This document shows, piece by piece, positions 16,993-25,171 of a stretch of DNA of 50,588 bases (positions are counted from its first letter, which is position 1; every line of letters begins with the position of its first letter). The notes beneath the pieces are model-generated. The model was not told the origin of the DNA and made no database searches. It was given only the letters and a program-made list of their open reading frames with translations. A program made the translations under genes and the position numbers. The stretch is from JASFYU01 sp045046905 (GTDB lineage Bacteria; Bacteroidota; Bacteroidia; Flavobacteriales; Flavobacteriaceae): positions 1-50,588 of the forward strand of contig JASFYU010000031.1 in the NCBI GenBank assembly GCA_045046905.1, read 5' to 3'.

Positions 16993-17970
16993 CTATTTTC
17001 GTATTGAGAATTTTCGACTGCTCGACTTTTCAGCAGTTGGAAAATTTTCAGGAATCTCTTGAGTCACCTTAGCTGTGGCGGCCCATTCGGCGCCGCGAAG
17101 CATGGTAGTGATAAAACCAATACAATTCACTGAAGTATCGTCATGCCCCATTATATTGTGAAAAATACGGCCTTGACCATAGGAAAGGGCCATTAAAGCC
17201 GGTTCGTGACGCCCTGTACCACCCTTGTTTGGGTCGGCGTATGCCGTTGCCAATACGTTCATATGTTCTGCCGGCCCCCTAAGGCTATTATAAAGTTCAT
17301 CTTTGGTATGCATCCAAATTTTCGGCATGCCCTTTGTTATGGGGTGATCGGCATCACGTATTTGTATTTGGTATTCACTTTCCGGGCCGTGGGCACCACC
17401 TTTGCCCGGAGACGTATCTCTAATCAATTCCCCAGCATTATTGTAATAGACATAGGGTCCATCTTTTTCGGTGCGATTACCCCAGCCACCCAGGCCAATC
17501 ATTTTATTATATGCCTTCCACTCTGGAAAGGAGTTGTTGGCTGCATGAAAGACGACTAGGCCACCACCGGCCTTTATATAGGTCTCAAAAGCTTTTTGGG
17601 TAGCCTTGGGCCAAGATGCTGCATTCCATCCGAAATTACTGATGATAACATCGTATTTTGAGAAATCAGGACTGTAGTTCGGGTCGGTTTTTGGCTTATC
17701 CAGAGCTTCGGTAGCTCCTTCTTGTTCAATGGGGAATTGTAAAATATAGGCATCGCCTTCCCATGTATAGGCTGAACGATGAACGTCAACAGTGAACAGA
17801 CCACTTTCCTCCATATAGTTTTTCAGCATTATGGTTATCTTAGGCCATTGACCATGGTTGTTTTGACCGTCAACGATCAAGGTTTTTATCTTGGCATTGT
17901 CCTGAGCATATAATTGTCCGAAAACTGCGGATAGTAGTCCTATTAATATGGAAAACGAAACTTTTTTCAT
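16993..17970 (-). CDS. ThuA domain protein, secreted
   Basis: A ThuA-like protein of 325 residues with an N-terminal signal peptide (MKKVSFSILIGLLSAVFGQ, cleavage after YAQ). ThuA domains have a class I glutamine amidotransferase-like fold and occur with sugar and sheath-type degradation genes; trehalose use gave the name. Visible family segments are KTLIVDGQNNHGQWP, YDVIISNFGWNA, GGGLVVFHAANNSFPEW and HDDTSVNCIGF. It should be periplasmic or surface exposed. It is first in a two-gene unit with the DUF2721 gene. The substrate is not known. Confidence 0.85.
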   Translation of the reverse strand: MKKVSFSILIGLLSAVFGQLYAQDNAKIKTLIVDGQNNHGQWPKITIMLKNYMEESGLFTVDVHRSAYTWEGDAYILQFPIEQEGATEALDKPKTDPNYSPDFSKYDVIISNFGWNAASWPKATQKAFETYIKAGGGLVVFHAANNSFPEWKAYNKMIGLGGWGNRTEKDGPYVYYNNAGELIRDTSPGKGGAHGPESEYQIQIRDADHPITKGMPKIWMHTKDELYNSLRGPAEHMNVLATAYADPNKGGTGRHEPALMALSYGQGRIFHNIMGHDDTSVNCIGFITTMLRGAEWAATAKVTQEIPENFPTAEKSSSRKFSIRK

Positions 17971-17990
17971 GTGTTTAAAATTTTGTATGA

Positions 17991-18013
17991 CAAAAATATC
18001 TCAAAATTTGAGA
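17991..18013 (-). promoter_or_regulatory. thuA -7 element with adjoining palindrome
   Basis: On the minus strand TATTTTTG (17998-17991) matches TAnnTTTG and lies 21 bases before the thuA start. It directly abuts the perfect palindrome TCTCAAAATTTGAGA at 17999-18013, in the place where a repressor would block RNA polymerase. No regulator can be named. Confidence 0.4.
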
Positions 18014-18130
18014 ACCCATGAAAGCACTCGTTGCTCTGGTTCTCTCATGAATTTGTTTTAGTCATACACTTGGGCGTATATTTATGATATTAAATGTAGG
18101 GTTTCCACTTTTAAATAGCAACTATACTTT

Positions 18131-18290
18131 GAACTCGTCTTGAGTTATTATAATTTCCTGCAAAATCCTCTTTTGCACCCATATTTTGTCTTTTTTTCAC
18201 TCCGTAGCCCTGCTATGTAGCTCAAAAAAGCCTTCATATGGACACAAAATCTTGATTTTTCGCTTAAATGAAACAACTCAAGACGAATTC
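18131..18290. repeat. Long imperfect inverted repeat (MITE-like)
   Basis: GAACTCGTCTTGAGTT at 18131-18146 pairs with AACTCAAGACGAATTC at 18275-18290 (15 of 16), and weaker pairing continues inward to CGTAGC (18203-18208) and GCTATG (18212-18217) around a three-base loop. The whole 160 bases can fold into one long hairpin. A weaker relative seems to lie at about 31162-31250. It encodes no transposase. Confidence 0.55.
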
Positions 18291-18489
18291 TTTTTTCTTT
18301 ATGGGGAATCCGAACTTCTTTAGAATTTGCAATACTGTTTAAGTGTAAAATGGTCATCTAAATGAAATTCCTTTGATGTGATGAGACCCTTCGCTTTCAC
18401 GAGGAGCATGGCGACGAAGTAATCTGTTCGTTTTGAGCAAAGGTCAAGCTTGTCAACATGTGGAACGGGCAGGCTTGCCCCGAGGCAGT

Positions 18490-21369
18490 TCATTCTATTT
18501 CAAATTCTACTTTTTCGTCAGCCTTATTTCCTTTCAGTTCCACCACATAGTTCCCCTTTGGTAAGTATGTTTTGCCATTGTTAGCTTCCTTGAGCTCCTT
18601 TTTGTTTTTCTTCAAATAGGCCATTTTACCCAATTTGGAAAAGGCCAGGTCATAGGATAGGATGTTCAGTCCTTTATCGGCTCCGATTTCCGTGGTACTT
18701 ACAATGATATCGTCCAATGTTGTAATCTTGGCAGTAAAAATATCCGGTTTCGAGGAATAAAAAGTAATATCAAGTCCTGGAGTGCTGGGTTTGCTCCATT
18801 GGCCCGAAGGATTTCCCCACCCATCGGAATGCTTTATCGTATCCGTTTTAAAGACATAAAGGTTCTTCCTTAGTATATCAGGTGTCATTTTTTGCAGTTT
18901 TGAAATATCGGCCTTATAGATACTCCTGCCATGGGTTGCTACGATAAGGTGTTTAGCTTCTTCTTGAATAATCAGGTCGTGAACGGCTACATTGGGCATT
19001 CCGTTTTGAAAGAGCTGCCATGATTTGCCACGATCGAATGAAGCGTATAGCCCGTTATCGGTACCTACGAATACTAAGTTTTCATTTTCAGGATCTTCTA
19101 GCATTACATTGACAGGAGAAGCGGGAATTGTACCTGAAATGCTCGTCCATGTAGTCCCATAATCCTCACTGACAAATACATAAGGCGTAAAATCATCCCA
19201 TCGATACCCGTTAAGACTAACGTAGACCCTTTCTTTTTTATGTCTGGAGGCCAGGACACGGCTCACCCAGAGGTCGGCCTTGTTTTTTTCTGCGAGTGTT
19301 TCAAAGCCTGGTAAGTTTTTAGAAATAAGCTCCCAGCTATCCCCACCATTCTTCGTGACCTGGATCAGACCGTCGTCACTTCCTGTATAGATAAACCCAA
19401 ATTTAAACGGTGATTCGGAAATGGTAGTCAAAGTACCATAGGCGACATTTCCTTTTTTTCCGCCTTGTGTTAGATCAGGTGAAATGGTTTCCCAGTCATC
19501 GCCTTGATTCATAGAACGATGCAATTTGTCACTACCCAAATACAAAATATCTTGATTATGGGGTGAGAGTAAAATAGGTGTTTGCCAATTAAATCGATAG
19601 GGGTCTTTACCCAATTCGTGCTTAGGCTGAATGTATTTTCGGGTTTTGGTATTCGTATGCAACCTATAGTAATTGCCAAATTGAAAACCTGTATAAATGA
19701 CCTCATGGTTTCTATTGTCAATCTGTACTTGCATACCATCACCACCCATAATCGATTTCCATGGGTTATGACCACTCTGCTGCCAACGATTGTTCTGTTC
19801 TGCATTGTGTGGTCCGGCCCAAACGCCATTGTCCTGTAGGCCGCCATATACATGATACGGTTTTTGGTTATCGACGTTTACGGTGTAAAACTGCCCCACG
19901 GGCAAAGAGTTCAGCTTGTTCCAATGGGCGCCGTCATCATAGGTCATGTTAAGTCCACCATCATTACCATTGATTAAATGCCCGGGCATTTTAGCGTTTA
20001 CCCATAATGCCTGATGGTCGGCATGTACATTCTTGCCGTTGATGGCGGTATAGGTCTTGCCGCCATCATCAGATTTGATTAGCGACACTCCACCCAGATA
20101 AATCTTATCCTTATTGTTGAGGTCTACCCTAATTTCACCAAAGTAATACCCATAACTGTAGTAGAGGTCGTCGATATAGTCTAGGTTTTGTTTGGTCCAT
20201 GTCTTACCTCCATCATCACTTCGATATACTTCTGCACCGATTACCGGGCTGTCAAAGAGCATGGCATTGGCATCTTCGAGATATTTGGCCAGATCTGTGG
20301 GCTTCGCTATGCCACTTCGGATCATTTGCTTTACGTTTTCGACCCTGTATTTTTTATGAAACCCATTGGTTTTAAAATAGTTGTTCAGTTTTTTATCCTC
20401 TAGTTTTAGAAAGTTATCGACTGACATTGATTTAAAGTTTTCCTTAGTCAATTCATAAGATTGTTGTTTATTTTTTTTTGAAGCTTCACGCCGAGATTGA
20501 TTGTCAAGCAGGGCGTAAATGATATTTTCATCAAAAACGGCCAAGCCGATTCTGCCGACCCCGTCGCCAGTAGGGAATCCACTTTCAGCTGTTGATATTT
20601 TGCTCCATGAACTACCGCCATCCGTACTTTTGTAAATGCCTGATGTACTGCCATTTTCTTGAAAATTCCAGGCCTTTCTATCTTTCTCCCATGAAGTGGC
20701 GAACATGATATTAAAATTATTGGGCGTATAGGCCACATCAATAATTCCGGTTTTAGTACCGATGAACAGTGTTTTTTGCCAAGTTTGACCGCCATCTGAT
20801 GTCTTGTAAATGCCCCGTTCCTCATTGGGGGAATATAAGTGACCAGTAACCCCTACTACAAGCTCGTTCGAATTTTGTGGATTGATGATAATGCGACCAA
20901 TATGATGCGAGTCATTTAAGCCCATATTTTGCCAAGTTTTTCCTTTATCCGTAGATTTTAGAATTCCGATACCAGCATACGAAGAGCGTGAAGAATTATT
21001 TTCACCTGTGCCCACCCAAATAGTTCCCTTTTTCCAGTCTACAGCAATATCGCCAACATTTTGAGTTTCAGCAGCATCTAGAACAGGGGTAAATGAAGTT
21101 CCGTTATTGCTTGTGTACCACAGTCCACCAGAGGCGTAGCCCACATAAAATTCTATAGGATTTTCAGGGTTTATAGCGAGATCTACCACCCGGCCGCTCA
21201 TAATCGTAGGGCCTATATTCTTTAGCCGAATATTCTTGACCAAAGAATGGGCCATCATTTGATTTTTTTCTTGAAGGGCGTCTTGAACCAGCTGTTGCGA
21301 ACTGGGTGTAATCTGACCAAAACCAAGGGTGAAGATAGTTGCAAAAAGGAGGAAAAATATTTTTTTCAT
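18490..21369 (-). CDS. Secreted BNR/sortilin-like multi-repeat beta-propeller protein
   Basis: A 959-residue secreted protein with signal peptide MKKIFFLLFATIFTLGFGQ. At least nine Asp-box (BNR) motifs of the form S-x-D-x-G-x-x-W are visible, for example STDKGKTWQ, TSDGGQTWQ, STDGGSSWS, SDDGGKTWT, TKNGGDSWE, SEDYGTTWT and FDRGKSWQ. This is the VPS10/sortilin-like or exo-alpha-sialidase-like propeller architecture common in Bacteroidota. The last ~120 residues form a beta-rich domain ending KADEKVEFEIE, without a classic T9SS tail motif. Asp-boxes are structural, so an enzyme activity cannot be assigned; it may bind or cleave glycans or peptides. It appears to be a single gene. Confidence 0.8.
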   Translation of the reverse strand: MKKIFFLLFATIFTLGFGQITPSSQQLVQDALQEKNQMMAHSLVKNIRLKNIGPTIMSGRVVDLAINPENPIEFYVGYASGGLWYTSNNGTSFTPVLDAAETQNVGDIAVDWKKGTIWVGTGENNSSRSSYAGIGILKSTDKGKTWQNMGLNDSHHIGRIIINPQNSNELVVGVTGHLYSPNEERGIYKTSDGGQTWQKTLFIGTKTGIIDVAYTPNNFNIMFATSWEKDRKAWNFQENGSTSGIYKSTDGGSSWSKISTAESGFPTGDGVGRIGLAVFDENIIYALLDNQSRREASKKNKQQSYELTKENFKSMSVDNFLKLEDKKLNNYFKTNGFHKKYRVENVKQMIRSGIAKPTDLAKYLEDANAMLFDSPVIGAEVYRSDDGGKTWTKQNLDYIDDLYYSYGYYFGEIRVDLNNKDKIYLGGVSLIKSDDGGKTYTAINGKNVHADHQALWVNAKMPGHLINGNDGGLNMTYDDGAHWNKLNSLPVGQFYTVNVDNQKPYHVYGGLQDNGVWAGPHNAEQNNRWQQSGHNPWKSIMGGDGMQVQIDNRNHEVIYTGFQFGNYYRLHTNTKTRKYIQPKHELGKDPYRFNWQTPILLSPHNQDILYLGSDKLHRSMNQGDDWETISPDLTQGGKKGNVAYGTLTTISESPFKFGFIYTGSDDGLIQVTKNGGDSWELISKNLPGFETLAEKNKADLWVSRVLASRHKKERVYVSLNGYRWDDFTPYVFVSEDYGTTWTSISGTIPASPVNVMLEDPENENLVFVGTDNGLYASFDRGKSWQLFQNGMPNVAVHDLIIQEEAKHLIVATHGRSIYKADISKLQKMTPDILRKNLYVFKTDTIKHSDGWGNPSGQWSKPSTPGLDITFYSSKPDIFTAKITTLDDIIVSTTEIGADKGLNILSYDLAFSKLGKMAYLKKNKKELKEANNGKTYLPKGNYVVELKGNKADEKVEFEIE

Positions 21370-21390
21370 TTTTTGTTTTGTTCTAATTGC

Positions 21391-21420
21391 TCAGCGGAAG
21401 TTATGAATAACTTCCGCTGA
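21391..21420. promoter_or_regulatory. Perfect 14-base inverted repeat upstream of the BNR protein gene
   Basis: TCAGCGGAAGTTAT at 21391-21404 and ATAACTTCCGCTGA at 21407-21420 are exact inverse copies around a two-base centre. It ends 21 bases before the minus-strand start codon at 21369, so it is in the leader or core promoter of that gene. It could be an operator or a leader hairpin; there is no T run on the minus side. Confidence 0.5.
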
Positions 21421-21551
21421 AGACAAAATTTTTAAATCACCTTGTTGTAGGGGTAGCGAATTGTGTAGTTGATAATTCTAGGTCGATAAATTGCATACTA
21501 ACTCAAAATTTTGTTAATTTATTGATACATAACCAATTAAATACACTAAAA

Positions 21552-21848
21552 ATGGAAGAGTATTTACCTTTAATCATTCAATTGATCTCTGGTGCCGTTG
21601 GTGGCAACGTTGCCGGAAAATTATTTAAAAATCTATCCTTGGGAACCTTATGGAACTCCGTTGCCGGAATTTTGGGCGGCGGTCTGGGAGGCACCCTTTT
21701 GGGGATGTTGGGCATTGGAGCCGGAGCAGCGGCCGGAGGAGATACGATGGACGTGTCTAGTATTCTGGGCAGTGTTGCCGGCGGTGGTGTAGGTGGTGGT
21801 GTCATTATGGCGATTATTGGAGCTGTAAAGAAGGCTATGGCGAAGTAA
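21552..21848 (+). CDS. Glycine-rich small membrane protein
   Basis: A 98-residue hydrophobic protein without a named family. Two glycine-zipper-like regions are visible, GAVGGNVAGKLF near residue 15 and GGGLGGTLLGMLGIGAGAAAGG (in parts) near 43-63, and a third GSVAGGGVGGGVIM near 75. The N terminus MEEYLPLIIQLISG and the basic end VKKAMAK frame it. Such proteins usually insert in the inner membrane. The ATG at 21552 is preferred over a TTG at 21522. Two or three membrane helices are likely; function is unknown. Confidence 0.65.
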   Translation: MEEYLPLIIQLISGAVGGNVAGKLFKNLSLGTLWNSVAGILGGGLGGTLLGMLGIGAGAAAGGDTMDVSSILGSVAGGGVGGGVIMAIIGAVKKAMAK

Positions 21849-21870
21849 ATGAACCAAGGTAACACTTGAG

Positions 21871-22001
21871 AAGGCTGTTTAAAAAGTACTTTTAGACGTA
21901 TTTGCGAGGCACGAAGCAATCTGTAACTCTTTGGCTAACAACAAACAGATTACTTCACTTTGTTCGTAATGACGTATAGATTATACTTTTCAGACAGCCT
22001 T
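21871..22001. repeat. Nested palindromic repeat, may act as terminator
   Basis: AAGGCTGTTTAAAAAGTA (21871-21888) pairs with TACTTTTCAGACAGCCTT (21984-22001), 16 of 18, and is followed by a T run. Inside are GCGAGGCACGAAGCAATCTG and an inverse-like CAGATTACTTCACTTTG, a repeat type widely spread in Bacteroidota intergenic DNA. It probably ends transcription of the glycine-rich gene. Confidence 0.6.
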
Positions 22002-22119
22002 TTTTATGTGCGCTCCTAGCTTGTGGAGAGATTGAAATTTGTATTGACAGGGAGACAGGTCAAAGGCAAGTCTCCAAAAATTCTGTTGATTTAAGGTGCC
22101 CTTAAGGAAGACTTTTTCA

Positions 22120-22127
22120 TATTTTTG
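22120..22127 (+). promoter_or_regulatory. Candidate -7 element for pepP
   Basis: TATTTTTG matches TAnnTTTG and lies 18 bases before the ATG at 22146. It overlaps the alternative TTG start at 22125, which argues for the ATG. Confidence 0.4.
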
Positions 22128-22145
22128 GGTAAAGCCGAGAGATAT

Positions 22146-23465
22146 ATGAAATACAAACAGATCAACAGCGCACTTTTTGTAAAAAATAGAAAGAAATTCA
22201 TGGCCAAAATGGAGCCGAAGGGCATTGCGGTTTTTAACTCCAATGATATTTATCCGATAAGTGCCGATAGCACCATGCCCTTTCAGCAGCATCGCGATAT
22301 TTTTTACCTTAGTGGGGCCGATCAAGAGGAGACTATTTTGGTATTGTTCCCTGATGCGATGAATAAAAAACATCGCGAAATATTGTTCGTGCGAGAGACC
22401 AACGACCATATTGCTGTTTGGGAAGGTGAAAAGCTGACCAAAGAAAAGGCCACCGAAGTTTCAGGAATAGAAACTATTTACTGGCTTTCCGATTTTGACA
22501 AGGTATTTTTTGATTTGATGTGCGAGGCCGAGACCATCTACTTCAATACTAATGAACATTACCGGCAAGCCGTAGTGACCCAGACCCGAGAAGATCGTTT
22601 TATTCTTGATTGTAAAGCGAAATTTCCGGCACATAAAGTGGCTAAGAGTAACCCTATTCTACAAGATATTAGGGGCGTAAAGGAGGCTGAGGAAATTGCT
22701 CTGATGCAAGAAGCCTGTGATATTACCGAAAAAGGGTTTCGACGTTTACTGGGGTTTGTAAAACCTGGCGTTTGGGAATATGAGATTGAGGCCGAACTGC
22801 TGCACGAATTTGTTCGCAATCGCTCCAAAGGGTTTGCCTATACCCCAATTATCGCTTCGGGTGATAATGCGAATGTGCTTCATTATGTAGAGAACAACCA
22901 AGAATGTAAAGATGGTGATCTGATTCTGATGGATGTCGCAGCAGAATACGCCAATTATTCCAGCGATTTGACGAGAACGATACCCGTAAACGGAAAGTTT
23001 ACACCAAGACAAAAAGCGGTCTACAATGCTGTACTTCGCGTAAAGAATGAAGCGACAAAACTATTAGTACCAGGAACCATTTGGGCAGAATTTCACAAGG
23101 AATGTGGAAAGATCATGACTTCTGAACTATTGGGTTTAGGCCTTCTTGATAAGGCAGACATACAAAATGAAAATCCAGATTGGCCCGCCTACAAAAAATA
23201 TTTTATGCATGGCACCAGCCATCATATAGGGTTAGATACCCACGATTATGGCGAATTAAAAACGCCTATGAATGCGAATATGGTGTTTACCGTAGAACCC
23301 GGTATTTATATTCCTGAGGAGAAAATGGGTGTTCGCCTCGAAGATGATGTAGTCATTCAGGAAAAGGGTGAACCTTTTAATCTGATGGGGAATATTCCTA
23401 TTGAAGTAGCGGAAATCGAGACCTTAATGCAGCAGGCACAGGCACAGCCTGTTTTTAATTCTTGA
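22146..23465 (+). CDS. pepP: Xaa-Pro aminopeptidase (aminopeptidase P, M24B)
   Basis: A 439-residue metallopeptidase that removes N-terminal residues preceding proline, in the cytoplasm. The N-terminal non-catalytic domain (1-170) includes FQQHRDIFYLSGADQEE, typical of aminopeptidase P. The pita-bread catalytic domain holds the metal ligands: two Asp in LMDVAAEYANYSSDLTR, His in MHGTSHHIGLDTHDYG, Glu in VFTVEPGIYIP and Glu in GVRLEDDVVI. All five ligands are present. The start ATG 22146 follows a TATTTTTG element. It is a monocistronic gene between repeat-rich gaps. Confidence 0.92.
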   Translation: MKYKQINSALFVKNRKKFMAKMEPKGIAVFNSNDIYPISADSTMPFQQHRDIFYLSGADQEETILVLFPDAMNKKHREILFVRETNDHIAVWEGEKLTKEKATEVSGIETIYWLSDFDKVFFDLMCEAETIYFNTNEHYRQAVVTQTREDRFILDCKAKFPAHKVAKSNPILQDIRGVKEAEEIALMQEACDITEKGFRRLLGFVKPGVWEYEIEAELLHEFVRNRSKGFAYTPIIASGDNANVLHYVENNQECKDGDLILMDVAAEYANYSSDLTRTIPVNGKFTPRQKAVYNAVLRVKNEATKLLVPGTIWAEFHKECGKIMTSELLGLGLLDKADIQNENPDWPAYKKYFMHGTSHHIGLDTHDYGELKTPMNANMVFTVEPGIYIPEEKMGVRLEDDVVIQEKGEPFNLMGNIPIEVAEIETLMQQAQAQPVFNS

Positions 23466-23741
23466 TTAAGGGGTGTTATTTGTTTCTTCTTAGTTTCATT
23501 GCTCGTATGCCATCCATAGGATTAAAAATGAGAGGAATCTGGGTAGTACACCCATGTTGACGTATGCGATCAAATAGGCCCTTGTTATGAGGCTTTGTAT
23601 AAATCAGAATATGTAATGCTGAAGCTATGTGCCCTTGATCGGATTAGGTCTACTGGCTAAATTTGGGGCATTTTCTTTTTTCAGAAATTTTGAATCAGCT
23701 TAAAAACCAAAGGCAAAATTTTTGTCACAGCCTTCTAAATC

Positions 23742-23760
23742 AAAACGAATCTCTTATTTT
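23742..23760 (+). repeat. Direct repeat, left copy
   Basis: AAAACGAATCTCTTATTTT, identical to 25071-25089. The two copies flank a 1.3-kb stretch with two small accessory genes. It could be an attachment-site or insertion scar; this is inference. Confidence 0.6.
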
Positions 23761-23854
23761 AGTAAAACTGGCGACTAACTAGAGTGCATTGTAGCCTTCC
23801 CCTTTTACCAAGAAAATTGGCTGTTAATTGCTATTTGCCAATTAAGAAATGATT

Positions 23855-23994
23855 TTAGAGTTTTTCGACTTGACCAGATTCAGGAATTAATGGTTCAAAA
23901 CCAGCATTTTGAAGTTTGTAGAGAAAAATATCGAACGCCCCTTGACACACTCTTGTCATAAGCTGCATTTACTTTTGCAAGAGTATAATCATTA
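23855..23994 (-). pseudogene. Apparent C-terminal gene remnant
   Basis: A minus-strand frame of about 45 codons reading DYTLAKVNAAYDKSVCQ, then GAFDIFLYKLQNAGFEPLI and PESGQVEKL before a stop. The composition looks protein-like (alternating hydrophobic and polar, ordinary codon use), but there is no start codon in frame near its beginning and the divergent gene at 24006 follows. I do not recognise the family. Confidence 0.3.
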
Positions 23995-24005
23995 AAATTA
24001 AAAAG

Positions 24006-24464
24006 ATGAACACAGTAAGGGTTAAAGCATTTAAAATAATCGGTATTTCAATACGAACTACCAATGAAAACGAACAAGCAGCAAAAGACATTGGAGCATT
24101 GTGGAACACGTTTATGTCGGAACAAATTATTGAAAAAATTCCGAATAAGGTTGATTGTACAATTTATTCAATCTATACAGATTATGAAAGCGACCATACA
24201 AAACCATATACAACAGTTTTGGGTTGCAAGGTTGAAAACCTAAATGAAATACCTTATGAAATGGTCGGCAAATCATTTGAAGGTGGAAAATATGTTAGCT
24301 TTTCGGCAAAAGGAGATGTGACAAAAGGTTTAGTCATAGCTGAATGGACAAAAATATGGGATATGAATTTAGACCGAGTTTATTCGGCAGACTTTGAAGT
24401 ATACGGTGAAAAAGCACAAAACCCGAATGATGCCGAAATTGATATTTTAATCGCTGTAAAATAA
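24006..24464 (+). CDS. GyrI-like effector-binding domain protein
   Basis: A 152-residue stand-alone GyrI-like (AraC effector-binding) domain. The family pattern is seen in FKIIGISIRTTNENEQAAKDI, IGALWNTFMSEQ, CTIYSIYTDYESDHT, YTTVLGCKV, and a C-terminal WTKIWDMNLDR followed by ADFEVYGEK and AEIDILIAVK. Such domains bind small hydrophobic molecules; stand-alone copies may sequester or sense drugs. There is no DNA-binding part. A hairpin repeat begins 3 bases after the stop codon. Codon use is more AT-rich than in the core genes, and the gene lies between 19-base direct repeats, suggesting recent gain. Confidence 0.78.
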   Translation: MNTVRVKAFKIIGISIRTTNENEQAAKDIGALWNTFMSEQIIEKIPNKVDCTIYSIYTDYESDHTKPYTTVLGCKVENLNEIPYEMVGKSFEGGKYVSFSAKGDVTKGLVIAEWTKIWDMNLDRVYSADFEVYGEKAQNPNDAEIDILIAVK

Positions 24465-24466
24465 TA

Positions 24467-24515
24467 ACCTGAGTTCGACTTAAACTGTAAACAAAGATTA
24501 GGTCGAACTCAAGGT
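24467..24515. repeat. CCTGAGTTCGAC hairpin repeat, full copy
   Basis: ACCTGAGTTCGAC at 24467-24479 pairs with GTCGAACTCAAGGT at 24502-24515, with one bulged base and a spacer of about 22 bases. The right part matches 16341-16374 in reverse complement. It may act as a terminator between two accessory genes. Confidence 0.65.
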
Positions 24516-24528
24516 AATAGCAACAAAA

Positions 24529-24897
24529 ATGATTCGAGAAACTGATACGTATTATTTAAACAAGAAAGAACCAAACAAAAGTTGTTTACTTGCTTTAAGA
24601 GCGATAATTCTTAAACAAGATGATAGGGTTTCGGAAACAAGAAAATGGGGAATGCCTTGTTTTTGTTATAAGAAAAAAATGTTTTGTTATTTATGGACCG
24701 ATAAAAAAACAGATGAACCCTATCTCTTAATGGTTGAAGGAAAACACTTAAACCATTCAGAATTAGAAGAAGGAAATCGTTCTCGAATGAAAATTTTTAG
24801 AGTAAACCCGAATAAAGACTTGCCTATTAATCGTATCGAATTGGTATTAAATGACGCATTAGATCTATATAGAAACGGAACTATTAAAACTAAATAG
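24529..24897 (+). CDS. DUF1801/YdhG-like domain protein
   Basis: A 122-residue protein resembling the DUF1801 (YdhG/YjbR-type fold) family. The indicative region is SETRKWGMPCFCYKKKMFCYLWTDKK (in two parts), where DUF1801 proteins have a W-G-x-P-x-(F/Y) motif after a short helix, followed by YLLMVEGKHLNHSELE. Members are small cytoplasmic proteins of unknown function, often found beside regulators such as GyrI-like domains. It lies 64 bases after the GyrI-like gene with a hairpin between. AT-rich codon use again suggests accessory origin. Confidence 0.65.
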   Translation: MIRETDTYYLNKKEPNKSCLLALRAIILKQDDRVSETRKWGMPCFCYKKKMFCYLWTDKKTDEPYLLMVEGKHLNHSELEEGNRSRMKIFRVNPNKDLPINRIELVLNDALDLYRNGTIKTK

Positions 24898-25070
24898 AGC
24901 CAGTGACTAACAATAGTAAGCCTTGCACAAGTTCAAAATTTTGAAAAAATCAGGGCTTTGAAAAGATGCCTTTTTAAGAATGCCACTAAAGCGGCTTGCC
25001 ATAGCCCGTTTTTCAATGAATTTTAGGATAAACCTATCATATAATTAATTATACAGTACTCCTTTAATTT

Positions 25071-25089
25071 AAAACGAATCTCTTATTTT
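25071..25089 (+). repeat. Direct repeat, right copy
   Basis: AAAACGAATCTCTTATTTT, identical to 23742-23760. The rest of the gap 24898-25171 shows no gene. Confidence 0.6.
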
Positions 25090-25171
25090 TAATAAAAAAT
25101 AGAGTTGCTCCGCAGACCCTTGTTAGGAACTAGTGACGACTCAATTGAACAAAAACTTAAACATCATTTGC

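Larger units (their letters stand above)
17971..18489. other. Intergenic region with hairpin elements
   Basis: No gene is credible in these 519 bases. It holds the thuA promoter with a palindrome (17991-18013), a 160-base imperfect hairpin (18131-18290), a segment at about 18397-18426 with GGCGACGAAGTAATCTG related to the repeat at 21871-22001, and GGCAGGCTTGCCCCGAGGCA at about 18468-18487, a palindromic repeat type common in this phylum. A 69-codon minus-strand frame (18148-18357) crosses the hairpin and is not accepted as a gene. Confidence 0.6.
23466..24005. other. Intergenic region with repeat and gene remnant
   Basis: No intact gene in 540 bases. It contains ACACCCATGT near 23550 and TTTTTTCAGAAATTTTG near 23680, both resembling parts of the structure at 29866-29931; a 19-base direct repeat at 23742-23760; and a minus-strand gene tail at 23855-23994. 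Confidence 0.5.

Noticed and set aside
18148..18357. 69-codon minus-strand frame
   Set aside because: It runs through the long inverted repeat and beyond it; its sequence follows from the palindrome and it has no recognised family.
21871..22001. CRISPR-like or tandem repeat array
   Set aside because: The repeats are inverted and nested, not regularly spaced; no cas genes are present.
21990..22409. 139-codon minus-strand frame
   Set aside because: It is antisense to pepP and the preceding repeat; pepP is strongly supported.
23761..25135. Integron attC-like sites around the accessory genes (GACTAAC, GTTAGGA)
   Set aside because: The core sites do not fit RYYYAAC and GTTRRRY, and no integrase is present.
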